In this document: piece by piece, positions 43,025 through 52,909 of the stretch
Layout: each line of letters begins with the position of its first letter
Numbering within the stretch: the first letter of the stretch is position 1
Source: Lewinellaceae bacterium
Lineage (GTDB): Bacteria > Bacteroidota > Bacteroidia > Chitinophagales > Saprospiraceae
Direction: 5' to 3'
Assembly (NCBI GenBank): GCA_016712415.1
Contig: JADJRC010000024.1
Span: forward strand, 10,030 to 74,029
DNA length: 64,000 bases
Notes under the pieces: generated by a model
Database searches by the model: none
What the model was told of the DNA's origin: nothing
What the model saw: the letters and a program-made list of their open reading frames with translations, nothing else
Program-made: the position numbers and the translations under genes

Positions 43025-43057
43025 ACTGAGCGTCTCACTGCCAGTGAGACGCTCAGT
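43025..43057. promoter_or_regulatory. Perfect 33-nt palindrome between the Rhs and M48-like genes
   Basis: ACTGAGCGTCTCACTG (43025-43040) and its exact reverse complement (43042-43057) are separated by one base. No T-run follows on either strand, so a simple terminator is not supported. A dyad protein-binding site or a recombination/transposition scar is possible. Confidence 0.55.
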
Positions 43058-43111
43058 AGGGGACTTTTCAGCCTCGCGCTGACGAGGGGTGACTTAAAAA
43101 TTACTATTTTT

Positions 43112-46100
43112 TTAATTCTTGCTTTCATTTGGAGGCATTATTCTTGCTTTTATCACTCCTTCGAGAAGATTTGTCCCACCTTTTTCTCCTGCCTCATTTC
43201 CTATATGCTTTAATAATTGCTTTGCTCCTGATGTTACTGTTCCTATAAGTCGTTTCGTCGCATTCTCGGCTTGCTTAACAGTTTCACTGCGCCCAAGTTT
43301 TTTTAATGCAGATTGAACATTGTTTTTAACCGCTTCAATTTTTTTTCCACTACCAGACCTCCCACTACCCATCCATGCAGAAACTCCGGATGAAATGCTG
43401 CTGTTGAGTAGTACGTCTGATATTTTTAAATTTCCAGATTCATCATAATTATCATCTGAATTGATTTCTTTTAATGTATTTCCAATAAAATCAAGCCCTA
43501 ACTTTCCAATGGGCGAATTAAGGAGTTTGCCAACTTTTGATGTAGTTGATGCTCCAGGAAGTACGGCTGACACAACTGCCGCTTTTCCTCCCTCATAGAG
43601 TGCATTACCCCAGTTTATCCCTTGAAATGCGGTAGAAACATCCTTGCCCGACAACAGGCTCCCTGCAAAATCAAATCCTACTTCAAGACCAAAGGCCACT
43701 GTCCCTTCGACAATTGCACTAAAGATTTCCCTCCCATCCGGATCCACATACTTCACCGGATTCAACATCGTATAGTTATACGGACTCCACCCCGGATACT
43801 TCTCCGCCAAAGGATCCACACTCACCCAGATCGACAGTTTCGGGTCGTAGTAGCGGGCGCCGTAGTAGTAGAGGCGCGTTTCGGCGTCGTATTCCTTGGC
43901 GTTGTAGAGATAGGGCTGGGCGGGGTCGGAGTTGAGGTGTTCTTCTACAAAGGTTTCGCCGAAAGGCAGGTATTCCACGTGCTGGCGGAGTTTGCCGTTG
44001 AAAGCCGTGACATACCCTGTGCTGCCGAGGTGGTCGGGGTGGTAGTAGTACATGTTGGCCTCGTAACTCTGTTCGCTGCCGGGTACCAGGTTGAAGCCGG
44101 CTTTGACGTTGTCGTTGGTTTCCAGCGGCTTGTTGTACCAGTATTGATTGGGTTTGCCCTCCTGGTATACCGCTTCGTCGGCCGGCAAAAGCGGATGCGG
44201 CGGATTATCCGGTGTGGGCGGCGCCGGATTGCCGAGGACGGCTGCCTGTGCGAGCAGTTTCATTTTTCCCTGGTAATTGATATTGCCGGCCGTGATATAG
44301 GATGAGTCGATCTGATCCGTGGCCAGAAACTTCAGGTCGCCCGCGGCGATTTTGCTGAGGAAGCGCTGGCTTTCGATGTAGTAGTGCTTGGTCAGTTGCT
44401 TGGCCCTGCCCACGGTGTACGCACTGGGGTAGGTGGTGAAGTTGTCGCGGTGGTTCACCATGCCCGCCGGGGCGCCGTCGGTGTAGGCGATACTCATGCC
44501 GCCGTGGCTTTTCACGATGCGCTCGCCGCCGGCGTCGTAGGTGTACTGGCTCACATAACCGTCTTCCCAGATGTCGCGGATGCGGTTTTCCTCATCCCAG
44601 CGGATGAACCGGTTGCGGTTGGTGATGTCTTCCGTCCAGCCCGTCATGTTGCCGTTGGCGTCGAACTGGTAGTTCAGGTTGCCGATCTTTAGCGGCACAT
44701 GCGGCCGGTTCTGGTCGTAATCATACGCCTGGGTGTAGGATGTGGGAGTTTGTGTGAGGCCGTCGCGGAGGTGATTTTGCGTCTTTTTCCGGATGTTGTG
44801 CAGGTCGTCATACTGCATGTCCAGGGTAAAACTTTCCTTGCTGTACGGGCCGGTCCAGTTTCCGGAGGCTTCTGTGAGCCGGTACAGTTCGTCGTATTTG
44901 TAGGTGTACGAAGCGGGGCCGCCCATTTCGCCGTCCTTGATCGGTGCGATGTTGTTCAGCGACAGGATGTTGCCCACGGCGTCGTATTCGTAGCGGTTGT
45001 CCATGAACGTGCGGCCGTCGGCGTTGGTCACGGTCATGGTTTGGAGTCGGCGGCGGTCGTCTTCGTAGGTGTAAACGGTTTCCGTGCCGTTGCCGTAGCG
45101 CAGGAAGGTACGCTGCTCGAATTTGTCGTAGCCGAGTCGTCCGACGAATTCCGTGTTGATGCCCGAACGGCTGCTGTTTATACCCGACAGTTTGCCGGCT
45201 TTGTTGTAGCGGTATTTCACGACTTCACCGTCGGGATAGATCATGGTGTCGATGCGGTTCCAGGTGTCGTAGCGGGATTCGGACACGTAGGTGATGAGGC
45301 GGAGGTTGCTCACCAGTACGGTACGGATGTTTTTCACCACCTCGCCCAGGGGGCCGAAAAAGTATTCCTGCCCGCCGCTGGCGTCTTCCTGGAGCCATAC
45401 CCGGCCGGCGCGGTGGTGTTTGTCGCCGGGTTTACCGTAGGTATAGCGCACCATGTTCTGGTAGTTTTTCGGGTAATCGATCTGTACAAGCCGCTCGAAA
45501 TCGTAGGTGTAGCGGATCGACTGGTTGTCGGCGCGGGTATTGGGCGTGGTTTTGGCGATCAGATTTCCGACGAGGTCGTATTCAAATTCCGTCCGTCCGG
45601 CGTCGGGGTGTTTGACGCTGAGCCGGCGGCCGAGTTGGTCGTAGGTGTATTCCGTAACGTTACTCCCGTTGTCGGTCACACGAAGCAGTTCGGACAGGAG
45701 GTTGTAACGGAAATCTGTCCAGATGTCGCCGTTTGGTCCTTCGTCTTTCACTGCCCGGGTGCGGTTGCGGATGTCTATGTACGTTTCCTTTTTGCTGTTC
45801 AGCGGGTCGGTTTCCGTTGTTTTGAAACAGGTATAGCCGCTGTTGTCTTTGTCGATGCTGTAAATGCTGGTCGTTTTCGCGCCATCCGGCAGGGTCACCG
45901 CGGTTTTGCGGTCGAGCACATCGTAGTCGGTGATGGTTGGCGGTACTCCGTCCAGGTCTGTTTTGAAGGTAATGTTCCCTCCGCCGATGTTTTCCGTGAC
46001 GGGGTAGTAGTTTTTCACTGTCCGCCCGAAAGCGTCGAAGATCACACGCCCGGAAACGATCATCACCGGCTGGTCGGGCTGGTTTTTATCCACAAACAGG

Positions 46101-49100
46101 GAACCCGTTTTTTTCACCTGAACGGGTCGTTGCAGGCCGTCCATGAACGTGATCGTCACGATCTCGCCGTTGTTGGCCGGGTCGAAGTGTTTGGTCGTGG
46201 CATAAGGCACCGGCGCGTCGGGGTTGTAGGAGTTGACGATGGTAAAGGGCAGTCCCTTGGCCAGTTCATAAGGCCCGACGACGGTATCGATACGTCCCTT
46301 GGCATCGAGCGAATACACGATGCGTTGTTTGTTCATGTCAATGCTTTCTACGACCTGTCCGAAGGCGTAATCGTAGGCGCTTTGCGATTCGTACCCGTAA
46401 GCGTCTTTTACGTTGGTGACATACGTCTGTACTTCCGGGTCATAGGTGTATTCGTAGAACAGTCTTTCCCCGTTGGCATTTGCCGGGCGGGTGAGTTTTT
46501 GGAGGTTGCCGTTCGCTTCATATACCATGTCGTACACGGCGGCATTGTCAGGATCGAGGTACTGACGTATCTGCGTGACATTGCCCTTGCCGTCGATGGC
46601 GGCTTCGCGGTAGCGCAGGCGGTCGCCGCCGAAGTCCAGCACTTCGATGGATTTGGGCATCGAGAGGATGTAGGGTGCGGCGAGGGTGTGGTATTCAATT
46701 TTTGCCGTCAGTACGTCTTCCGGAGTGCCGTCGCCATAGTCGGTATATTGAACGACGTTGCCCGTATTATCGTAAGTGTATGCAATGCGGTTGCTCAGGC
46801 CTGCGGCCGTATCGCCTTCGTAAAACAGTTTTTTCGTTTCGGTGAGCGCGGGGAACCCGCGTCCGTCAAGGCTGAATGGATCGAAGGAGCCGCCGGTAGT
46901 TGCGTCGCGCAATTCGTAAGTGTTGACGGTTTCGGTAAAAGGTTTGCCGTCCTGGTCGTACATGATCTCGCTGATGAGCAGGCCTTTTTCGTAATAATTG
47001 TCGTTTTTATAGGTCTGCGTGATTGTACGGTATACATTGTCGTTGTTGTCGGTGTCCAGTTGTCGGGTCGTAACGGTTTCGAATCCGTAGAAGTCGCGTT
47101 CGCGGCGGTCGTACTGAGGTTTTTTGTACGTAAAAGTTGTTTTGACCGAATCAGGTCCGTCGCCATGAAGCCCATCGTCCAGGGTTAAGCCGGCCATGAC
47201 CCATTTGCTATTGGGCATATCGTAGGTATTGCCGACGCGTTCGTACTCCATGGTAAAGGAAGAACCCATTGGGCGCTTAACGGTTTTCAACAGGTTGGTG
47301 CGGCCGATAGTGGAAGATTGGACACTTAATTCCCCGTCTGTAGACGACCGAAGCACATCAGGATAGCCGTCGCCGTCTATGTCCATCAGTTGTTGCATTT
47401 CTGTGGCCATGCCATGGCCGATAGAGCCGCCGGGGGTCATGCAAAACTTCAAGGTAATAACCCATAACGGAATAAAAACGCAGGCAGTAAATGAGGCATT
47501 TGCGGCTTCACCCACGGATTTATTCTTGTCCAGTTCATTCAATCCACTCCAGTCGTATGCCTGTGTGAAACCGTTGCCTGTGTTGAACCGTACCCGCATC
47601 GGGCTACCGATCTCGACAATGTCGATCAGTCCGTCCCCGTTGACGTCTTGCAGTGCCCTTTGGGTCCGGCTTTCCGATTTGCTCACATTGACGCCACCGG
47701 AAAAACTGAAACTGAAAATGCTGTATGGACCAGTTATCCCTACGCCTGCACTTACACCTGCACCGAATTCCTTGCTTTCCCCTTCTCGGATGAATTCGTA
47801 GTTCCATTTTTCCTTATCTGTGAATCGATAGCCCAGGTTCAATTGCACGTCGCCATCTTCATATAGTTTGTCTACCATTCCATCGCCGTTAATATCCAGC
47901 CATGTATGCGCTATGACATCGTTGGTGGTATTGTACTCCCCACTTATTCCTACGGAAGCGGAAGCAGAGACAGTTGCGCTTTGGGAAGCGACCCCCGTAC
48001 TTTGGGTGAGCGACACACTTCCGATGGAAAGGCGCGGAGCACCTTTGCTGGGCGTATCGGTATTTTTACCAATAGATCCTGTATAGCCGGCGCTTGCCGA
48101 GTGGCCGGAGGACGCACTCCGGGACTCGTGGTTGCCCATACCATGGTAAATCTTGTCTGCGGCCCAGCCGCCACGCACCGTACTCAATTGGAGGTAATCC
48201 GGCCCGATGATGCTCGGATACCCGGTGCCTTTGATGTCCAGGACGTTTATCCTCGTGTTGGATGTAGTGTTCGATTCGCTGCCGGAATAGCCCGCACTAA
48301 AACCTCCCACGCCAACACCGGTGCCACCGGAGAGGCTTTTGGTGGTGGAAACACTCACCAGTCGCGGCGCCTGGAGGTTGCTGCTGCCCACTGGTGGCAC
48401 GAACACCAGCCTGACGTCATCGTCACCCATGCGCGAACTGCTCATGATGTCTGGCGCAACCCATACCGATTCGTCGAAGCCCAGCCAGCGGTTCCTTTTC
48501 GCGTCCGGGAACATCATGATAAAGGTGTCCTTGGCAGGTTCATACGTCACCGTTAATTCATCGGGGTGGTCTACCGACTGCATATCTTGCTTGGACGGGG
48601 GATTTTTGAGTTTGTCGTTGAGTTTGAGCAAAGCTCGTTTGATAGGCATTTGCCCCAGAGCGCCATTTCCGTAGTAGGCAAATTGCCCCCAACCCCTCGG
48701 CATGCTGCCGAAAATAAATTCGCTTTCTGACAAGGTGGTGAAAATGCCCGGGGAGGCGCTTATGTCCTGTCCCTTAAAGGAGGCGTTTGCGCCGAGCCAA
48801 TCCCGCGCTATGGTATCAGCCATACCCCTGCGGGCAATATGATATTCCACCCAGACCGGTTCATTAGCAGGGATAAAAGCCTGAATGGAGGGGTCAAGCA
48901 CAATAGGAATAGAGTCGCCAAAAACAGGAAAAGTTTTGATGGCGTACAATTTGTTTACACCCTTGATGGAGAGGGTCAAATCAAAACCCATAGCGGGTTT
49001 ATCCCATCCCGTTTGCAGAAATATCGGGACAACAATGTCAGGTGTAATCTTTAAAATACCCGAATCCTGCGCGACAAACACTTCCCCTTTTTTCATCAGG

Positions 49101-52100
49101 TAATTGAACATAGTGTAACCGGGTGTCGGATTAAATTCCATCAGGGGTTCACTGTTTGACACAACGGTATTGTTTGCCGTGTCCACGGCATTCATATAGT
49201 GGAATTTTACCTTCAGGTCTACCTTTGTCCAATCCACATTGGTCGCCGATTTCACATAGGCGTGAATCTGTTCGCGACGCTCGACATTTCCGTTAAAAGA
49301 GAATTGCTGCATCGTAGCAGTCTCGTTCCAGGCATAGCCTTGCTGAAGGAAAAATACAGTGTCGGCAAAAGTGCTGTCCGTTTTGAACACCTGCACTGTG
49401 ATGCTGTCAGATGTCACCGGCTTCTGAAGGACGCATTCGATGTGCAAAGTCCCCTGATATTCCATGTTGATTTTTTGTCCCAGACCCAGTACAAAATCTT
49501 CCGATGCCTTGTACCGGTGGATGAGACGGGCCTGAGCATCTGTTTCGTTGGGGATCGTCGGCAAGGCAATGGAAGTGTAGATGATCTCCGGGTTCCACAG
49601 TACCTGGTCATAGGCGCCGTCGAAGCGCGACTGTACCCGGAAGTAAATCTGATCGCTGGTGTCTACTGTTATGGTATTTCCATTCAGGCCGGGGCCGATG
49701 GGCGTAAAAACCACATTTTGGCTGGATATATCAGCGGTCTGTTCCCATAGTTGACCATTTACGGAATGTTCAATGGTGAACCGCACGCCGTCTTTTTGCA
49801 GGTATTGGGCGGCACCCGGCGACAAATCTTCCAGCAGTTTTACCGGCGCATTGATCGTGATGGTGCCGGCATAAGGCGGTTTCCACATGCGTACCACGTC
49901 ATGCAGCGGATTCTCTTCGATCAGGATTGCCTGTTCTGCCGGGTCAAAGGCCAAAACTGCCGTATCTATTGCCGTACCGGCGATGATGGGGTTGGGCGTG
50001 TCGGCACTGTTGGTGCTAAATTCCGGATCGCCGTCCCCATTGAGGTGGTTGAACCAAACGTCGTGGTTGCGCACAATATCCATTAGCCTGTCTCCATTGA
50101 AATCGCCTAAATAAACAGAGGTGGTGGTTTTAGACTTTGACTTGTCCCAACTAATGTGCGCAAAAAAATCAGCCCCGAATCCGTAGTTATGGGTGGTAGT
50201 TTCCGAATGGCTGAACTCGTCTATATTCAGAATTTTTCTGCGATTGGCAAAGGCTTCGACAGTGCCACCCAGGTTTTTCTCATAGTACATTACGCCCCCC
50301 GCGCAGAATACTTTATCGAGCAAACCGTCGCCGGTCATATCGATTAAACTAACTTTCCCGTCGTTTTTTACCTTGGTGTAGCCGTAGTGCCCGTTGACCG
50401 TCAATAGTTTATCATTGGTCGGGCCAATACCAAAAGATATTGTGCCATTGACATTGTAATTGAAGGAGGTTGAACCTCCAATCGGAGTGATGTCATCCTC
50501 AAATCCCGGAAACGGGTTTAGTAGTCCGCCATCCAGCCCGTCATTGGGTACCATCCAGGGACGGGAGGGCTGATAGGGGACATAGTGCCCTGCCGTGTTC
50601 CGAACTTCGTCGTAGTAGTCGAAGGAATGGTTATAGAATTCCGCATTGTTCTGGTCATTCTCTTTAACAAGCGATAAACGGGTTTTACGGAAAGCACCTT
50701 CTTCATAAAGCAGTTCGTAACTACGTACCAGTTTGTCGGCGAAGTAGATTTCGATATTGCGCAACAAGTCTGCCGTGACTTGTTTGAAGCCCAAACGGCA
50801 GTTGATTTGCACGTCGGGGCGTTTGGGATCGTTTAGTTCCCGATCACGGGTAAAGGTTATTTTGTATTTACCGTCACTATTCCCGTTGCCTGTGTAACGG
50901 ATTTCCTTAAGATAAACTTGCCTGCCGGGTTCTCCGGAGCCCGGCACACCGGGGTCATTCACAGTAGTATAGGAATACCGCACGTAGTTGTCATTGGGGT
51001 CGCGTACTTCGCGCAGGAACCATTGTGCAATGTTGCCCGCATTGTCTTTTAGTACGGCTGTGTCGTCCGGGCCGGCAACAGTGCCGCCGTAATAGTTTCG
51101 GGTGCCATCCTTTTGAATGACTTCCCAATAATAGTTTTTGGGAGACGTGCCGTGTCGCAATATTTTGTCGTACTGTTGTTCGATGCGAGGATAAAACTGC
51201 ATTATTGGTCCCTGGCGTGGCGTCCAGTCATTGCGGTGCGCATTGGGAGAAAGCATACTGCCTCCCAGGCTATAGGTCTCACTTTGGAAATCAGGGTGGT
51301 ATTGGGGGATGTCCCAGCGGGTGTCTATGCTGATAGAAGGCACCGAAAGATCCCATCCCAACCCCAGCCAGCCATTGCCGCCCTCACTGTTGTACTGTAT
51401 GGCGAGTTGGGGCTGCATACCATGCCGGCCTGCGGGCAACTTGAGCGGAAAACTCAGGTTGGCCGTGCCCATGTTGTTGGCCGAGGGTGGCGCAATGGGT
51501 ACGATGCCGGTCGAGACATCCGATACTTTCAGGTCCTTGATCCCGGTGGGTTTGTAGCCCTGGGTTTGCGGCGATTCGGGCACCTTGATGATGCCGTTGA
51601 TGTAATCGGTGAAGTGGTTGGTGGATGATATGACGAGTGCGCCGCTTACGCTGTCGAACGGCGTCATTTTCCAGCGGCGGTCGTTTTCATCGAAATAATA
51701 GGTCCGGATGTCTTTTTCCGTATACCCGCCGGGAATCAGCGCCGGGTCGTAGGGCATGCCCAGGTGCACGTTTTTTTCAAAGTGGAATCCATCGGGCAAA
51801 AAGCGGAACCCCTTGTGCCCCAGGGTTACGTTCACCATGTCGGGCTCCAGCGCGGGCAAATCGACGTCGCGCAGGGCTGTAACGGAAACGGCCATCGGGC
51901 TTTTTACGGCCCCTTCCGGCAATTCGAGGCTGACGCCGAATGCTTCGAGGCTGCCGCAGTCGTTCGGCAGAAACTGCGCGGTTTCAACCAGTCCGCGTGC
52001 GGCGGCCGGGGAAAACAGACCCGAACCCGCATCGGTGTCGAACACCACGGATTTGCGGATTTCCGTACCATCGGGAAAAACGGCGCGCAGGTCGACATAC

Positions 52101-52852
52101 CAGGGGGCTGCCGACTGACCGGGCTGTTCAACCACGTATTCAAATTCGCCGGAAACGACTGCTACTGCGGTGTTTCCGACAAACAACTGCACCTTTTCAG
52201 CGCTGACGCCGGAAATAAAGCCTTTCAGACAGGCTTTGTCGCCAAAATGACGCGTCGATGCCTGATTGACGACGAGGTCTTTTTTCACCGGAATGGCGGC
52301 ATGACCAGCCGTTTTTTCCACGACAATGCGCAGGTCTTTCACCGCGTAGTGGTATTCGGCGTTTTCCGGCAGGGAAAAACGAACCACGTTGTCGCCCCGC
52401 TTCAGCCAGGCGCCGTCGATGCATTCCTGCTGCTGCGACCACGCATCGGCGGTTGCGACAAGTTGCCCCCCGACCGATTGGCGGGTATTGATGCTGCGCG
52501 CCACAGCAGTGTGGTCATTGACGCCGTTCAGGTCGTAACAGAGCCACACCTTGTCGGAAGCGGCGGGCGCCTCGTCCAGCATAAAATGGAACACGTTGTC
52601 GTACGGGTCGTCGACAGGTGAAGCGGCGTCGATGCCGATGGCGCCGGAGGCGATATCGGCAGTATAGGTGACCACCAGCTTGCCGCCGAATTGTTTTGTG
52701 GTCGTTTTGCGAAACTCAGGTTGTTTCAGGGGGGTATCTGACGGTGTGAATAAATTCGGAAAAGTGGTTTCGGGGATAAAATGGTTGATACCTGCACCGC
52801 CCAGCAACAATGCGGATACGACGAGTGCTATGGGAAAAAGGATGTTTTTCAT
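43112..52852 (-). CDS. Giant SpvB/FG-GAP/Rhs-repeat protein with variable C-terminal tip
   Basis: The 3,246-residue protein has a signal peptide (MKNILFPIALVVSALLLGGA) and an N-terminal beta-rich region. A SpvB/TcdB-like domain follows from ~430 (VSTGIVPIAPPSANNMGTAN, then YNSEGGNGWLGLGWDLSVP). Several Ca2+-type FG-GAP motifs come next (DMTGDGLLDK, DFNGDRLMDI, DINGDGMVDK, DVNGDGLIDI, DIDGDGYPDV). Rhs/YD repeats follow from about 2,030, then the Rhs core at ~2,930-3,045 (DHLGSTGYVT, YYGARYYDPKLSIWVSVDPL, NPVKYVDPDGREI). The last ~200 residues are encoded by more AT-rich DNA and carry no recognised toxin motif. This is the architecture of TcB/Rhs polymorphic toxin proteins. No immunity ORF follows. 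Confidence 0.93.
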   Translation of the reverse strand: MKNILFPIALVVSALLLGGAGINHFIPETTFPNLFTPSDTPLKQPEFRKTTTKQFGGKLVVTYTADIASGAIGIDAASPVDDPYDNVFHFMLDEAPAASDKVWLCYDLNGVNDHTAVARSINTRQSVGGQLVATADAWSQQQECIDGAWLKRGDNVVRFSLPENAEYHYAVKDLRIVVEKTAGHAAIPVKKDLVVNQASTRHFGDKACLKGFISGVSAEKVQLFVGNTAVAVVSGEFEYVVEQPGQSAAPWYVDLRAVFPDGTEIRKSVVFDTDAGSGLFSPAAARGLVETAQFLPNDCGSLEAFGVSLELPEGAVKSPMAVSVTALRDVDLPALEPDMVNVTLGHKGFRFLPDGFHFEKNVHLGMPYDPALIPGGYTEKDIRTYYFDENDRRWKMTPFDSVSGALVISSTNHFTDYINGIIKVPESPQTQGYKPTGIKDLKVSDVSTGIVPIAPPSANNMGTANLSFPLKLPAGRHGMQPQLAIQYNSEGGNGWLGLGWDLSVPSISIDTRWDIPQYHPDFQSETYSLGGSMLSPNAHRNDWTPRQGPIMQFYPRIEQQYDKILRHGTSPKNYYWEVIQKDGTRNYYGGTVAGPDDTAVLKDNAGNIAQWFLREVRDPNDNYVRYSYTTVNDPGVPGSGEPGRQVYLKEIRYTGNGNSDGKYKITFTRDRELNDPKRPDVQINCRLGFKQVTADLLRNIEIYFADKLVRSYELLYEEGAFRKTRLSLVKENDQNNAEFYNHSFDYYDEVRNTAGHYVPYQPSRPWMVPNDGLDGGLLNPFPGFEDDITPIGGSTSFNYNVNGTISFGIGPTNDKLLTVNGHYGYTKVKNDGKVSLIDMTGDGLLDKVFCAGGVMYYEKNLGGTVEAFANRRKILNIDEFSHSETTTHNYGFGADFFAHISWDKSKSKTTTSVYLGDFNGDRLMDIVRNHDVWFNHLNGDGDPEFSTNSADTPNPIIAGTAIDTAVLAFDPAEQAILIEENPLHDVVRMWKPPYAGTITINAPVKLLEDLSPGAAQYLQKDGVRFTIEHSVNGQLWEQTADISSQNVVFTPIGPGLNGNTITVDTSDQIYFRVQSRFDGAYDQVLWNPEIIYTSIALPTIPNETDAQARLIHRYKASEDFVLGLGQKINMEYQGTLHIECVLQKPVTSDSITVQVFKTDSTFADTVFFLQQGYAWNETATMQQFSFNGNVERREQIHAYVKSATNVDWTKVDLKVKFHYMNAVDTANNTVVSNSEPLMEFNPTPGYTMFNYLMKKGEVFVAQDSGILKITPDIVVPIFLQTGWDKPAMGFDLTLSIKGVNKLYAIKTFPVFGDSIPIVLDPSIQAFIPANEPVWVEYHIARRGMADTIARDWLGANASFKGQDISASPGIFTTLSESEFIFGSMPRGWGQFAYYGNGALGQMPIKRALLKLNDKLKNPPSKQDMQSVDHPDELTVTYEPAKDTFIMMFPDAKRNRWLGFDESVWVAPDIMSSSRMGDDDVRLVFVPPVGSSNLQAPRLVSVSTTKSLSGGTGVGVGGFSAGYSGSESNTTSNTRINVLDIKGTGYPSIIGPDYLQLSTVRGGWAADKIYHGMGNHESRSASSGHSASAGYTGSIGKNTDTPSKGAPRLSIGSVSLTQSTGVASQSATVSASASVGISGEYNTTNDVIAHTWLDINGDGMVDKLYEDGDVQLNLGYRFTDKEKWNYEFIREGESKEFGAGVSAGVGITGPYSIFSFSFSGGVNVSKSESRTQRALQDVNGDGLIDIVEIGSPMRVRFNTGNGFTQAYDWSGLNELDKNKSVGEAANASFTACVFIPLWVITLKFCMTPGGSIGHGMATEMQQLMDIDGDGYPDVLRSSTDGELSVQSSTIGRTNLLKTVKRPMGSSFTMEYERVGNTYDMPNSKWVMAGLTLDDGLHGDGPDSVKTTFTYKKPQYDRRERDFYGFETVTTRQLDTDNNDNVYRTITQTYKNDNYYEKGLLISEIMYDQDGKPFTETVNTYELRDATTGGSFDPFSLDGRGFPALTETKKLFYEGDTAAGLSNRIAYTYDNTGNVVQYTDYGDGTPEDVLTAKIEYHTLAAPYILSMPKSIEVLDFGGDRLRYREAAIDGKGNVTQIRQYLDPDNAAVYDMVYEANGNLQKLTRPANANGERLFYEYTYDPEVQTYVTNVKDAYGYESQSAYDYAFGQVVESIDMNKQRIVYSLDAKGRIDTVVGPYELAKGLPFTIVNSYNPDAPVPYATTKHFDPANNGEIVTITFMDGLQRPVQVKKTGSLFVDKNQPDQPVMIVSGRVIFDAFGRTVKNYYPVTENIGGGNITFKTDLDGVPPTITDYDVLDRKTAVTLPDGAKTTSIYSIDKDNSGYTCFKTTETDPLNSKKETYIDIRNRTRAVKDEGPNGDIWTDFRYNLLSELLRVTDNGSNVTEYTYDQLGRRLSVKHPDAGRTEFEYDLVGNLIAKTTPNTRADNQSIRYTYDFERLVQIDYPKNYQNMVRYTYGKPGDKHHRAGRVWLQEDASGGQEYFFGPLGEVVKNIRTVLVSNLRLITYVSESRYDTWNRIDTMIYPDGEVVKYRYNKAGKLSGINSSRSGINTEFVGRLGYDKFEQRTFLRYGNGTETVYTYEDDRRRLQTMTVTNADGRTFMDNRYEYDAVGNILSLNNIAPIKDGEMGGPASYTYKYDELYRLTEASGNWTGPYSKESFTLDMQYDDLHNIRKKTQNHLRDGLTQTPTSYTQAYDYDQNRPHVPLKIGNLNYQFDANGNMTGWTEDITNRNRFIRWDEENRIRDIWEDGYVSQYTYDAGGERIVKSHGGMSIAYTDGAPAGMVNHRDNFTTYPSAYTVGRAKQLTKHYYIESQRFLSKIAAGDLKFLATDQIDSSYITAGNINYQGKMKLLAQAAVLGNPAPPTPDNPPHPLLPADEAVYQEGKPNQYWYNKPLETNDNVKAGFNLVPGSEQSYEANMYYYHPDHLGSTGYVTAFNGKLRQHVEYLPFGETFVEEHLNSDPAQPYLYNAKEYDAETRLYYYGARYYDPKLSIWVSVDPLAEKYPGWSPYNYTMLNPVKYVDPDGREIFSAIVEGTVAFGLEVGFDFAGSLLSGKDVSTAFQGINWGNALYEGGKAAVVSAVLPGASTTSKVGKLLNSPIGKLGLDFIGNTLKEINSDDNYDESGNLKISDVLLNSSISSGVSAWMGSGRSGSGKKIEAVKNNVQSALKKLGRSETVKQAENATKRLIGTVTSGAKQLLKHIGNEAGEKGGTNLLEGVIKARIMPPNESKN

Positions 52853-52909
52853 GACTTGGAAAGTTGACCTGATGAAAAGGTGATCCGGAAGTGACTGTTC
52901 CTCCGATTG

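Noticed and set aside
44699..47188. 829-residue open frame on the plus strand
   Set aside because: It lies fully antisense to the Rhs gene, whose frame has clear SpvB/FG-GAP/Rhs motifs. The plus-strand product is a Val/Gly-rich shadow without domains.
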